The position numbers and the translations under genes are program-made. This document shows positions 17,201 to 24,556 of a stretch of DNA of 24,556 nt, piece after piece. Each line of letters opens with the position of its first letter. Positions within the stretch are counted from its first letter, which is position 1. The notes below the pieces were generated by a model. The model saw nothing but the letters and a program-made list of their open reading frames with translations. It had not been told where the DNA came from and searched no databases. The stretch is from assembly GCF_000003605.2 (NCBI RefSeq), contig NW_003106606.1:62485-87040 (forward strand), read 5' to 3'. Origin of the DNA: Saccoglossus kowalevskii. Its lineage: Eukaryota > Hemichordata > Enteropneusta > Harrimaniidae.

Positions 17201-19289
17201 TATGCTTATTCATTAAATTTCAAACAAAAACAAGTGTATGCCACAGTATATGAAAAATGTAGCTAAACTGAAACTGTTGCAAAACGTATTTGATCCTGGA
17301 TGCTTTTAAATACTGGGTTACATAAACTACATTTTGTAGTGACAAAGTGGTCCCTAGCAGTTTTGGACTTGTTGCATGCACCCAATCACTTATCTTATAG
17401 AAAACTATACACCAAGAGAAGTACATTCTACCATCTTTGCAGCAGTTGCCTGTTTTTGTATTCTCAAATATCTTTGGTTCAATAGAATGTATGACCAGTC
17501 AGTAGTAATTTTTTTGTTTGTTAATTGATTAATATAGCAATTAAAGTGTCATGGCTGGACCAGCCGAGATCATAAGACAAAAAACTACAAGTTCTATAAA
17601 AACCAAAATGAAAATCAATTGGAAGGGCTTCCCTTGTCACTCAAATACTTGGTAAATGTAATTTATGCTTTTGTGCTATATTTGATTTAACACTAGTACC
17701 ATAAATTGTCGTATGACTCTCAGAACCTTCATGACAATGAAGTAACTTGGAAACAAAACAATGCTACACACACACACCAAACATGTTACTCTGCACTATT
17801 TATTATTTAATTACATGGGTTGTGTTATTGGACCAATATCCTGGTTCCCAGACCCCCAATTAATAAGGAAGGTCACCCATTTAGTATGAAGATAAAGATA
17901 AATGGAAAATATTGTAAATTGCTCTTCATTTTGACACCGGGAATCAATCGCCACAGTCGATCGCTTATACCACAGTCCCTCTATCACACGATAGAGGGAC
18001 TGTGCTTATACCTTACACATACGTTTCAGTCAAATCATACCTACATTCCTCCAAAATGTAGCTATTACATGTAATAGTACCAAAATCCTTTTCTTTTGTG
18101 TTTTTTTGGCAACTTGTGATGACAGGATTTTTCCTGTTGTTATTCAAATTTTATTGGAAAGCTTTCAATGTCTGAACAAATTTCATTCATTTTTTTTGAA
18201 TTACTGTCTTTATTTAGATTACTATTTCCTACATTTTATGATCAGGTGGCCAATGAAAAGTAAATAAATTATTATCATTACACGAAAATGCTAACCTAGA
18301 ATTTTCAGAATGGCATCATATGAGTAAACAACTGCATTCATTTAGAATTAATATAATTAAGCATAATAAGCTTCTGGGTTTAAATGCAACCCGATAACTA
18401 CAGATTGTAGTAATACCGGTAATGATTGATTTTGGCAAGAACACATGTCTATTTTCACTATTATTATTAATCAGTCTTTCCAAAAAATAAAAGTTTGAAA
18501 TAAAAAAGAAATCATGAACGTGCACACAGGAACACTGAGCCATTAACAAAATTAGCATATGCTTAATGATTTATTGGTATTCAGTGTTATTTCAGCATTG
18601 CGGAATGTGGAAATATGCATGTGATAAATGTATAATATTCCATGATATTTTCTCTCAGGTTGACAACAGAAAAATATTGTGAGATTATATATAATTAGAT
18701 TAGAATATTGACAATATAAATGCAATAATATTTTGCTGTAATGAAAATCAACTAGAGGTTAATGAAATGTTCTCCTTAAAAGATTTCAGAACAATTTAAC
18801 TCATCATCGTTGCAATTTTTACATAAAAAAAACGCAAAAAAAAAATGAAATTCAATGTCTTGAACTGTCAGACACAGAGACGAATAGAATTGCACAGCAG
18901 GCATTCAAGTCCTATTTTTTTATTTTCGTGCATTAATCTGGAATTCTATACTTGTCTAATACAGATGAAAAAATGACTTATCAAGCCATGTTTAAAAAAT
19001 CTGTTAAAATTTATTTACCGGGGGGGGGGGGGGGTGTACACACAAATGTTTAGTTTCTTATTAAATCATTTTACAATTGTTACGTAATTTTTTGGCAGAA
19101 TATAATTTGTATTTAATTAATATTATAATTAATTCTTAGAGATATAAAAGATGTTAATTAGTTAGTGGTTAGATGTTTACTAGCTTCACATGAGCTGCAT
19201 GTATCTATTGTAATCCCAGTCATGTATATACTCAGTATCATATAATTATTTAAATAATTATGATTTATTGTATCTAGAATGGTGAAAAA

Positions 19290-19332
<43 letters not shown>

Positions 19333-20642
19333 AAACATTATAATTAGACATGTTGTATCTGTCACACTGGATACTGCTTTAAATAAAATTCACTTTCTCA
19401 TTTAACATTATGTAACAGATAGTATAGTTAATATGACACCAACAGTAGTTATCATTGGATGTAAAAACTACCGTACTACTGGGTATTTCAACTTCCTTAT
19501 TTCCAAGTGATTATAATCCCTGTTGTTTCAAAATTAGTGAGACAAGTGGGAAGTTGGTTTTGAATTGAAATCAGTTCTTGCCCACACAAGAGTTCTGTGG
19601 TTCACAACAGCTGATACTACACCTTTCTCAAGCATATAACTTTATTAACAACTACTTGACAATAAATGGCAAGAAGGAAATAACTACCAGTATTATGTGT
19701 TATACCGTGACTCACGATAGGTGTGTCCCATAAATTTCTTACTACTTCTTGCTTTTCATAAAAGGGACTTTACAGTTATGGACACTCAGAATTCTGTCAC
19801 AGCTAGCATTAATACTCTGTACATCGAAAAATCTCTCCCTGCTTTGTTTTACAACACTGAAGCTATACAGCCGAAGTATCTATACGAGCACACATTCCCT
19901 TTATAGAGTAGCACATCTCCAGTGTTTAGCCATGGGACTTTAATATACACACCAGCTGACATTAGTTTTATGCAAGCCACGTTTCATGAAGTTGGTGGCT
20001 AGAGATGGAAGTGGTCGGGGTAAATAAATAAATATTTTCGAACACATAAACGAAACCAAATCCGTAACTAAACCGGGCTAACTTTATAGCAATTAGCGTG
20101 GTAAATTACTAGTAACACGTAGTTTCGAAAGAACTATACACTTGCTTTCTGAGAACCACTGCCTTAGAACCAAATTTTGTAAAAGTACATATATGAGAAC
20201 GACATTGATTGAAAAAATGTAAAAAAAATAGCCGAACAAAGTATTTCACAATATTCGCATCGTTTACAGCGATAACCAATTACTAGTATTTGCCATGAAA
20301 AATGTACGCGGATTAGGTAGGATCTCAATCAAACTGATAATTGTTTATCGTGAGCTCCACTATCATACCTATCACGTGTATTACTAGTATGCTAGCATGA
20401 ATTAACTATAGAGCATATCTTTTCCACAGTTATACGAAACAAAAAGAACCCGCATTCGACTAACTGTCAAATGACAACAAAAAACGTAAACAACAGAGCA
20501 GCAAGTGACCATGGTTTTTGAACAAGCGCGATGACGCGATGATGGTTTTACCTATTTTCAGCGTCCTTTTTGTCAGTGGATAGGTTTTCTTGGTTTTCAA
20601 ATCAAGTAGAACTGGATAGTCATCTCTTGGCGGTGAATCCAT
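8009..20642 (-). CDS. FHA-like / armadillo-like / coiled-coil protein, 818 aa, 13 exons
   Basis: Not recognised as a named family. Exons in order: 20642-20552, 16554-16393, 16257-16206, 15893-15659, 15088-14987, 13428-13252, 12086-11880, 11716-11566, 11446-11263, 11025-10488, 9247-9045, 8632-8475, 8205-8009. They total 2457 nt and every phase closes. Residues 9-102 form an FHA-like domain ending LQLGKSSLFRF, the ending seen in kinesin-3, PHLDB and CEP170 FHA domains. The usual Arg after IG is Trp32, the His is Cys48 and the NG turn is Asn72-Asp73. A proline-rich linker carries a class II SH3-type PPKPPR (123-128). Residues 181-453 are helical and armadillo-like. Residues 454-633 start basic (KQKKKVTKV) and become Ser/Thr/Asn-rich. 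A helical block (634-753) and a coiled coil (about 765-810) follow. Probably an intracellular scaffold; that role is inference. Confidence 0.87.
8475..8632 (-). CDS. FHA-like gene exon 12
   Basis: 158 nt, TTTTTAG|AGCCAA to TATG|GTGCGT. Encodes WTLAAAAKVLPLTEILFANR, LLMRPAAEVITLILSLYG and QDVLKQYEAIEYG, a strongly helical segment. Confidence 0.86.
8874..8960. repeat. 34-bp-period minisatellite
   Basis: Two full units (8874-8907, 8908-8941) and a partial third, in the intron between exons 11 and 12. Each unit starts with a TGTCAYATGACA palindrome and ends CTGTACAGGGAG. Confidence 0.9.
9045..9247 (-). CDS. FHA-like gene exon 11
   Basis: 203 nt, TTTCACAG|GTCATC to CACAA|GTAAGT. Encodes NFLGTLWITGNQVQAIESLT and LIDTDPTVCASALNVFCSHK, again helical-repeat-like. 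Confidence 0.87.
9331..9511. mobile_element. MITE, TACTG-end family (member 2, one end lost)
   Basis: The left side carries AAAATACTTTATTTTAGCTG, as in the 13556 element. AGCTGGAATTAATTTTTCAC (9355-9374) is matched in reverse complement at 9492-9511 at 18 of 20 positions. The right terminal stretch equivalent to TTTTACAGTA is missing. It shares the 19-mer GGAATTTATTTTCACTGAT (9450-9468) with the element at 13556. Confidence 0.75.
9879..9892. repeat. Poly(C) run, 14 bases
   Basis: Fourteen consecutive C on the plus strand in an intron; on the transcribed RNA of the FHA-like gene this is a G run. Confidence 0.97.
10488..11025 (-). CDS. FHA-like gene exon 10 (basic, disordered)
   Basis: Longest exon, 538 nt, TTTCAG|AAAGCA to CAGAG|GTGAGT. 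It begins with a basic helix (KEAAKNLALEAIKQKKKVTK) that could serve as a nuclear-localisation signal or coiled coil. It continues as a Ser/Thr/Asn-rich region with a second basic cluster, MKRERKKW, at residues 589-596. Confidence 0.88.
11263..11446 (-). CDS. FHA-like gene exon 9
   Basis: 184 nt, ATGTAG|GATTTA to AAGAA|GTGAGT. Encodes IDVFEKMMVASLEMIDYIRD and VALPVLESAMHEYPKDF, ending in a lysine-rich KFKKK that continues into exon 10. Confidence 0.88.
11566..11716 (-). CDS. FHA-like gene exon 8
   Basis: 151 nt, TGGCAG|GGTGCA to GAAG|GTATTA. Encodes GAVKQCAIELVVTGMERHLD and VLRPACKVLANTVVTTSEVT, another armadillo-like helix set. Confidence 0.88.
11880..12086 (-). CDS. FHA-like gene exon 7 (armadillo-like core)
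   Basis: 207 nt, phase 0 at both ends. Encodes NILWTKLLAKLSFFTENHHT, AGAVLLGTMAAHLQADEIQE and NACHVLAQLAKYKP. The NACHVLAQLA helix has the alanine/leucine pattern of armadillo helix 3. Confidence 0.9.
12087..13251 (-). other. FHA-like gene intron, 1.17 kb
   Basis: AT-rich sequence with canonical borders. I see no gene and no repeat I can define. Confidence 0.75.
13252..13428 (-). CDS. FHA-like gene exon 6
   Basis: 177 nt, phase 0 at both ends, TTGCAG|GAAGTT to CACTG|GTAAGA. Encodes NENILIDFLKTFCEDNNKLK, a charged loop, and HIPLIKLLLDLLRYSL. Confidence 0.88.
13556..13756. mobile_element. MITE, TACTG-end family (member 3, best preserved)
   Basis: A 201-bp element in the intron between exons 5 and 6. 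The left end ACTGTAAAATACATTATTTT pairs with the right end (reverse complement ACTGTAGAATACTTTATTTT). Over 26 bases 21 match. Internal TTTTCACTGAT/TTTCAGCGAAAA repeats give further palindromy. No coding capacity. Confidence 0.85.
13757..14986 (-). other. Remainder of the intron between exons 5 and 6
   Basis: AT-rich, with one C-rich tract (CCCCCCACCCCACCCC, about 14533-14548). Nothing coding is visible. Confidence 0.75.
14987..15088 (-). CDS. FHA-like gene exon 5
   Basis: 102 nt, phase 0 at both ends. Encodes VAHLASSYISRQLLMLTNVS then PELVDEVFKAMQ, an amphipathic helical pair of armadillo type. Confidence 0.85.
15089..15658 (-). other. FHA-like gene intron, 570 bp
   Basis: Minus-strand open frame 15057-15287 overlaps exon 5 in a different frame and has no splice support. 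No other signal. Confidence 0.75.
15659..15893 (-). CDS. FHA-like gene exon 4 (linker)
   Basis: 235 nt between CTTTCAG and CAG|GTGAGT. Encodes a low-complexity linker with DGASPPPKPPRLYSSPCSS, containing a PxxPxR SH3-ligand pattern and several Ser-Pro sites, then an acidic DDWCIIIQPDIDSDLIQQLQ start to the helical region. Confidence 0.88.
16206..16257 (-). CDS. FHA-like gene exon 3 (end of FHA domain)
   Basis: Only 52 nt. Minus strand: CTTTCAG|GGTGCA to ACAAG|GTAGGT. Encodes GCTLQLGKSSLFRFEET, the last FHA strands. The frame is fixed by the 1-nt residue from exon 2; other frames contain stops or do not resemble the family. Confidence 0.85.
16393..16554 (-). CDS. FHA-like gene exon 2 (FHA core)
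   Basis: Minus strand: TTCTAG|GATGGG to CACG|GTTAGT, 162 nt. Encodes GWGEYDIELNDENCKGLCCE then IMNQNNAAIIF and LVNDVEI, aligning with the central strands of FHA domains. It is separated from exon 1 by a 4-kb intron. Confidence 0.85.
17964..18011. repeat. 34-bp perfect palindrome flanked by CTTATAC
   Basis: CACAGTCCCTCTATC (17971-17985), a 4-base ACAC loop and its exact reverse complement (17990-18004). The 7-mer CTTATAC lies immediately on both sides (17964-17970 and 18005-18011), which looks like a target-site duplication around a minimal insertion. Confidence 0.85.
19020..19034. repeat. Poly(G) run, 15 bases
   Basis: Fifteen consecutive G on the plus strand within the first intron of the FHA-like gene. 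Confidence 0.97.
19286..19335. repeat. (AAAT)n microsatellite
   Basis: About twelve tandem AAAT units without interruption. Confidence 0.97.
20552..20642 (-). CDS. FHA-like gene exon 1
   Basis: ATG at 20642, reading MDSPPRDDYPVLLDLKTKKT then YPLTKRTLKI, the first strands of the FHA fold. Ends in a split Gly codon at donor AATAG|GTAAAA. The next in-frame material in the genome completes the IG motif of FHA domains. Confidence 0.85.
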
Positions 20643-20720
20643 GTTATTTGGTGGTTATTTTCCCTGGCGACCACCTTGCGATACACTGACTGCACAATGA
20701 CAGACGCTAACACACTCCAC

Positions 20721-20738
20721 TCACTGACGATGCGCCAT
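20721..20738 (-). promoter_or_regulatory. YY1-like site containing a short upstream ORF
   Basis: On the minus strand CAAGATGGCGC, about 95 bases before the start codon of the FHA-like gene, matches the YY1 core (AAGATGGCGGC), which in animal promoters often sits just after the transcription start in this orientation. Its ATG opens a five-codon frame, M-A-H-R-Q-stop. If transcription begins upstream, this is a uORF in the leader. Confidence 0.5.
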
Positions 20739-21459
20739 CTTGACTTAATCTGAAATCACGTGACGCCCGTCGTGCTTTGCGCAGTTGCAAACTTCAATAA
20801 ACTTCACTGTTTCGATAACACGCTGCAAACATGCAGAAAAAGTTTCCGTAGAACATCATTAATTAATTTTTAATCTATTTAGAAAATCTATATTAAAAAC
20901 AAATTCAAGACAGCGAACGTTAAAAATATAGCCACAACTCTCCGATGGAATCAAAAGACGACCCCGGGAAGACGACATGCTGAAGTTGCGGAACAATGTA
21001 TTACCAGAGATACAGACGAATATGTATTATCTAGTGTTTTTTATTGTACTTATACTTGGGGTACATTGGGATGACTAATTTTACACTGTTATAGTTTGAA
21101 TAAAATACTATTTTAAACAAAATAAAGTACGTAAGGGCGCACAGTTTTTTTGAATTATTGTATCATCATCTTGTCGACGAAAAACGCCACATGTTTAAAT
21201 ATATTAGTACCATGTAGCTTCACGCCTTGTACTAAGCAAAGAAAACGTTCGAATGTAAAAAATACACATGCTTCCGCGCGTACATTGCAAAATGGAACGC
21301 GACATTCCATGCACGAGTCGAACGTCTTTTCTAGTTCACTGCTGCCGACAGTTCGCTGGAAAGAAACAACAGCCGCGGCGACGTATATACCTGGCCCCTT
21401 TTAATTTTTTGTTTTTGTTTTGTATATCTTATTTTCCTATATATTTCATTTTCTTCAAT
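20739..21459. promoter_or_regulatory. Divergent promoter region between the FHA-like and SHIPPO genes
   Basis: About 0.72 kb between two head-to-head genes, with CG-rich patches at both sides (20740-20780 and 21265-21390). TCACGTGA at 20756-20763 is a palindromic E-box of USF/MITF type, adjoining TGACG. A classical RFX X-box is not evident. No coding exon lies between, apart from an in-frame upstream extension of the SHIPPO gene that I do not accept. Confidence 0.55.
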
Positions 21460-21604
21460 ATGGGGCGTCAGCAGCAGATAATCCATGAAGAAATAGGTGT
21501 ACACTCTGCGCAGGGAGTCAGCTTTGCGGATGAGAAATATGGATCATCATCCACGTCACAAAGTTCGAAGACGACCTCGATAAAAACAGGATGTAAACCC
21601 CATC
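21460..21604 (+). CDS. SHIPPO-like gene exon 1 (coding part)
   Basis: Starts TTCAATATGGGG and ends CATC|GTAAGT. Encodes MGRQQQIIHEEIGVHSAQGV then a Ser/Thr/Lys-rich stretch. The first intron begins inside a long hairpin. Confidence 0.8.
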
Positions 21605-23446
21605 GTAAGTACTTGCATATATCAGAACTTCCGCTGCACCTTGGTTTAGTGATAAAAAAAATCAGATTGTACTTGCAGCGAAAGTTCTGAGATATGCATT
21701 ACGGGATTGAGCTCGACAACTATGAGGTAGAAGTACGCCACCGTGCTATATTAATTTGCACCATTGCTGTGTACACCATCCATATATAATAATTTATGAT
21801 AGACTAATATCTGCCAATATGATGTGTGGAGACTTGTCATCCATATAGACTGGTTTGTACATTCGTTTAGGATCCTTACGTATATGCGGTCGCTACTAAA
21901 CGTTCTACCCCTGGGTCATTACAACAACATTCATGTATGACGATCTGTAATAGTTCCTAACTACAGTACTTAAATTTACTTGTTTGTGTGTGACTTTGTA
22001 ATGCCCAATTGAATCCCGTGCCCCATTCAACTGTAAAATCTACAGCAGAAACTAAATTTAGCAAAAGACAGATCGAACGAACTTTCCATTTGATTGTGAT
22101 CCAGCCTGGTTCTCTAAATGTCAAATATATTTTCAGTTTTGCCGGAAACCAGAATCAATGCTCAATCAATGTTTTTTTGAGTGTGACTAAAATACATTAA
22201 GAAAGTAAAACCCACGGTAGTAAACGCTGATGTAGTTAATGATGGGGACTTGCCTTGCTCTGTTTATTAATTTCTTGATATTATTACTACTCAAACATAG
22301 CGTAACAACTTAGTTATCCCATTCGCGATTAACTTACTAAAAAGTTGATTCGTTATCTTATTGTATTACAGAGAAACGAACAGCCATGGGTGAATACGTC
22401 GTTGCTCCAGGCGAAATGCCACTAACTCAACAAGGTAACACTAGTAGTCAGGATTTATACAATGTAAAATGATACCGTGACAATAGTTTTGTACACCACT
22501 TACTATATAGGGTATGTTCACTGAGTAGCACCCCTCCACGATGTAGTTAATATAAATTAAAGAATCGCAGTATGGTATGGACGGGACGGGAGCCTATGAT
22601 GTATACGCATCCATGATATTTATTTGCCTTCAAGAATTTATCAATTTGTCGTCACAGTAATTCCACTCAGTCTTAGCAGCTACATGTCCATTATTTACAG
22701 CTATTTCACTGCCCGGTCCGTCAGATTATACACCGATGACCCATCTTACAACACCCACAGCTCCACGGTACTCTGTTGCCAGCAGACCGAAATGCATCAA
22801 CGGTAAGTTTCTTGTTTTAAAACTGTCGGTTACGCCACAAATGTGGCTTTCACGTACATCCCATCATGTACTTCGATATCTAGTCTCGCTCACAGGGGTT
22901 TGACGATGTAAGCATGGCTGGCTAATAAGATCTAGTAGGAAAAATAAATATAGCTTAGAAATCCATTTAGTGTCGAAATGCACTGACCCAACCAACAACA
23001 ATCATAGGAGTGGCAATTTGGAAAGATTTGTTTTAACATTTCTAAGCATAAGCACAAGCTCTGCATGCAATTATTTTATTTCCTGCTAGATTCATGTCAC
23101 ATGGCATCAACACAGACAGTGACGTAATTCAAAGGTGTATGATGTTGTTAACAGTATTATAGAGATCATTTACCCTCTGTGATGACGAATGACATGAGAT
23201 GACTTATCCTATTTGAGCTTCCGAAATTCAAAATTACGAACTATACAAGAAAAGTTGTGGGCAACTAAGATTATAGCGTCGTATCCTATGTACCGTTTTC
23301 GTTTGACTTAATATTACTTTTATCCGAGTTAACAGGTGGCCATCGCCCAGCACCATCAGATTACGATACTAGTATCGATATGATATGGAATGACAAGTCA
23401 ATGACACTGAAAAGTAAAGGCATCACGCATGCATATGATATAAAAC
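21460..23446 (+). CDS. SHIPPO/ODF3-like sperm-tail PG-rich repeat protein, N-terminal part
   Basis: Coding exons 21460-21604, 22372-22434, 22701-22802 and 23336-23446 join in frame to 140 codons plus one base. The gene continues past the window. The first 48 residues are Ser/Gln/Lys-rich. SHIPPO (STPGR) motifs follow: PGEMPL near residue 61, PGPSDYTP at 74-81, TAPRYS near 90 and PAPSDYDTS at 108-116. Proteins of this family (ODF3/CIMAP, STPG) bind ciliary or sperm-flagellar microtubules; that role is inferred from the motifs. The start at 21460 has A at -3 and G at +4. An upstream in-frame ATG at 21268 would add a Phe/Ile/Tyr-rich stretch translated from T-rich leader and is less likely. The divergent neighbour is the FHA-like gene. 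Confidence 0.83.
21605..22371 (+). other. SHIPPO-like gene intron 1 with a 5' hairpin
   Basis: GCATATATCAGAACTTCCGC then TGCA (21615-21638) is complementary to 21674-21697 at 22 of 24 positions. The remainder of the intron shows nothing else. Confidence 0.8.
22372..22434 (+). CDS. SHIPPO-like gene exon 2
   Basis: 63 nt after TTGTATTACAG, ending CAAG|GTAACA. Encodes QKRTAMGEYVVAPGEMPLTQ. Confidence 0.8.
22701..22802 (+). CDS. SHIPPO-like gene exon 3
   Basis: 102 nt after TTATTTACAG, ending AACG|GTAAGT. Encodes AISLPGPSDYTPMTHLTTPT then APRYSVASRPKCIN, including the clearest SHIPPO motif. Confidence 0.88.
22803..23335 (+). other. SHIPPO-like gene intron 3
   Basis: 533 bp with canonical borders. 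No repeat or coding signal seen. Confidence 0.8.
23336..23446 (+). CDS. SHIPPO-like gene exon 4
   Basis: 111 nt after GAGTTAACAG, ending AAAC|GTAAGT. Encodes GGHRPAPSDYDTSIDMIWND then KSMTLKSKGITHAYDIK. Confidence 0.88.
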
Positions 23447-24556
23447 GTAAGTATATGCGACTCAACTATGTGTGTGCGCCGCGGTTTTGACCCATATTTT
23501 AACGGTCGAGCCAGTCTTTTTGCCCCCAATTTTAAGATTTTCGGCCCTTTCAGCAAGATTTCAGCGCCAATTTTTTAGTCGGAAAACGCCCTCAACGTCG
23601 GTCTTTTTGGATCCTGTTTTCAACTGGCTGCGGATCTATGAGTATTGAGCCCAATAGTGTAAGATTTCGGGCGACATAAAGTAGCATCGACAACGTTGGT
23701 GCAGGGTAAATTCGTCGCAATCGGTGTAAATTCGTCCGGTAAGTTGAATACCCACAATTTGTCGCAATAAATCCGTGCTTGGTGGAAAATAATTAATATA
23801 CATGTAATAGATTTACGGTTATACAAGTTTACCACATGCTATGTAATTAGCATCTTCTACTTAAAACTATAGTATTGTCTTAATTCTGTCTGGCGTTGTG
23901 GTCGATATGGGTCCCACAAGAGGTATTTTATGCCCACAACATGACGACGACCGCCGCCCTCTAAAGTAGCAACCAGGGAAATCCTAAAATGATTGATCGT
24001 TACTACATGTATTATTATATATAAAATGTTATTATTATTTACTAGTAACTAAATCAGTCTCTATCTGTCACTCGGCTGGCTCTGCATTCATGACTGTGAG
24101 TGAAGGGTAAAGATCACACGGTCAGGCGACGCCCCTTCCCACCACGGCTATAATTGACTACCGGGTATTAAGTAAACAATATTACTAAATGTATATGTAC
24201 AATACTGTCTGCATGTTTTCGGCTGATCCAATACGTACATATTGCCATAGTTACAAAAAATGTAACTACGTTTAGTAACTGACACAGTGACTAAACTAAA
24301 CAAACAATTTCTCATTCAATTTCTCTTGATTAATTCTCGGTAAATGATCCAGCCAACTTATCGTGTTATTGTTTTGATTTCAAGTCACGAATCTGTAACG
24401 TCTGTATTGATAAATCAACTCGAGAAGCTCCGTTTTGGATAGACGTATATTTATTGACAACTGATGGCGGCCATGCCGTTCAGGTATCCCATAATGCTAC
24501 AGAGTCATCACTATAGTAACATATCGTGTGATGTCAAAGGTCATGCATCAATAATG
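23447..24556 (+). other. SHIPPO-like gene intron 4, running off the window
   Basis: No further SHIPPO-type exon could be found, so the next exon is probably outside. Near the end, at 24464-24497, ATGGCGGCCATGCCG and TCCCATAATGC resemble YY1 and ZNF143 promoter motifs. Confidence 0.65.

Larger units (their letters stand above)
16555..20551 (-). other. FHA-like gene first intron, 4.0 kb
   Basis: Largest intron. It carries a 34-bp perfect palindrome (17971-18004), a G15 run, an (AAAT)n microsatellite and long AT-rich stretches. I found no further exon that would keep the frame; exon 2 directly completes exon 1. Confidence 0.75.

Noticed and set aside
19020-19034. G15 run considered as a G-quadruplex regulatory element
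   Set aside because: A single uninterrupted run is as well explained by replication slippage. There is no pattern of spaced G-tracts.
21268-21459. Upstream in-frame extension of the SHIPPO-like gene beginning at an earlier ATG
   Set aside because: It would encode a Phe/Ile/Tyr-rich stretch from a T-rich leader, unlike the family. The ATG at 21460 has a better context and is followed by soluble, polar sequence.

Overview
The window is nuclear DNA from an animal, most likely an AT-rich marine invertebrate (a non-vertebrate deuterostome or a lophotrochozoan). The evidence is short exons with GT-AG introns, metazoan-only gene families, many small intronic inverted-repeat elements and microsatellites. 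I cannot name the species. No bacterial, viral or organellar genes, tRNA, rRNA or CRISPR array are visible.

Three genes explain nearly all coding signal. (1) Positions 1-4937, + strand: the last nine exons (373 codons plus stop) of TMEM209, a nuclear-envelope protein; its N-terminal half lies before the window. One intron uses a GC donor. (2) Positions 20642-8009, - strand: a complete 13-exon gene encoding an 818-residue protein. All exon phases close. It has an N-terminal FHA-like domain related to those of kinesin-3, PHLDB and CEP170 proteins but with phosphopeptide-binding residues substituted. A proline-rich linker, an armadillo-like helical region, a basic disordered segment and a C-terminal coiled coil follow. 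I do not recognise this architecture as a named family, and it is the best candidate for something undescribed. (3) Positions 21460 to beyond the window, + strand: the first four coding exons of a SHIPPO/ODF3-type sperm-tail/ciliary microtubule protein.

TMEM209 and the FHA gene are tail to tail, separated by about 3.1 kb. That interval holds a hAT-like MITE with perfect 28-bp ends, a CpG-rich promoter-like block with the TCTCGCGAGA motif, and a few exon-like minus-strand stretches. The FHA gene and the SHIPPO gene are head to head, with about 0.8 kb between their start codons, so shared regulation is plausible.

The introns hold three members of one MITE family, two diverged copies of a roughly 0.4-kb repeat, a 34-bp perfect palindrome flanked by a 7-bp duplication, a 34-bp-period minisatellite and several simple repeats. 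Exon borders were read by eye from splice consensus, frame closure and, for TMEM209, remembered family sequence. No alignment was run.
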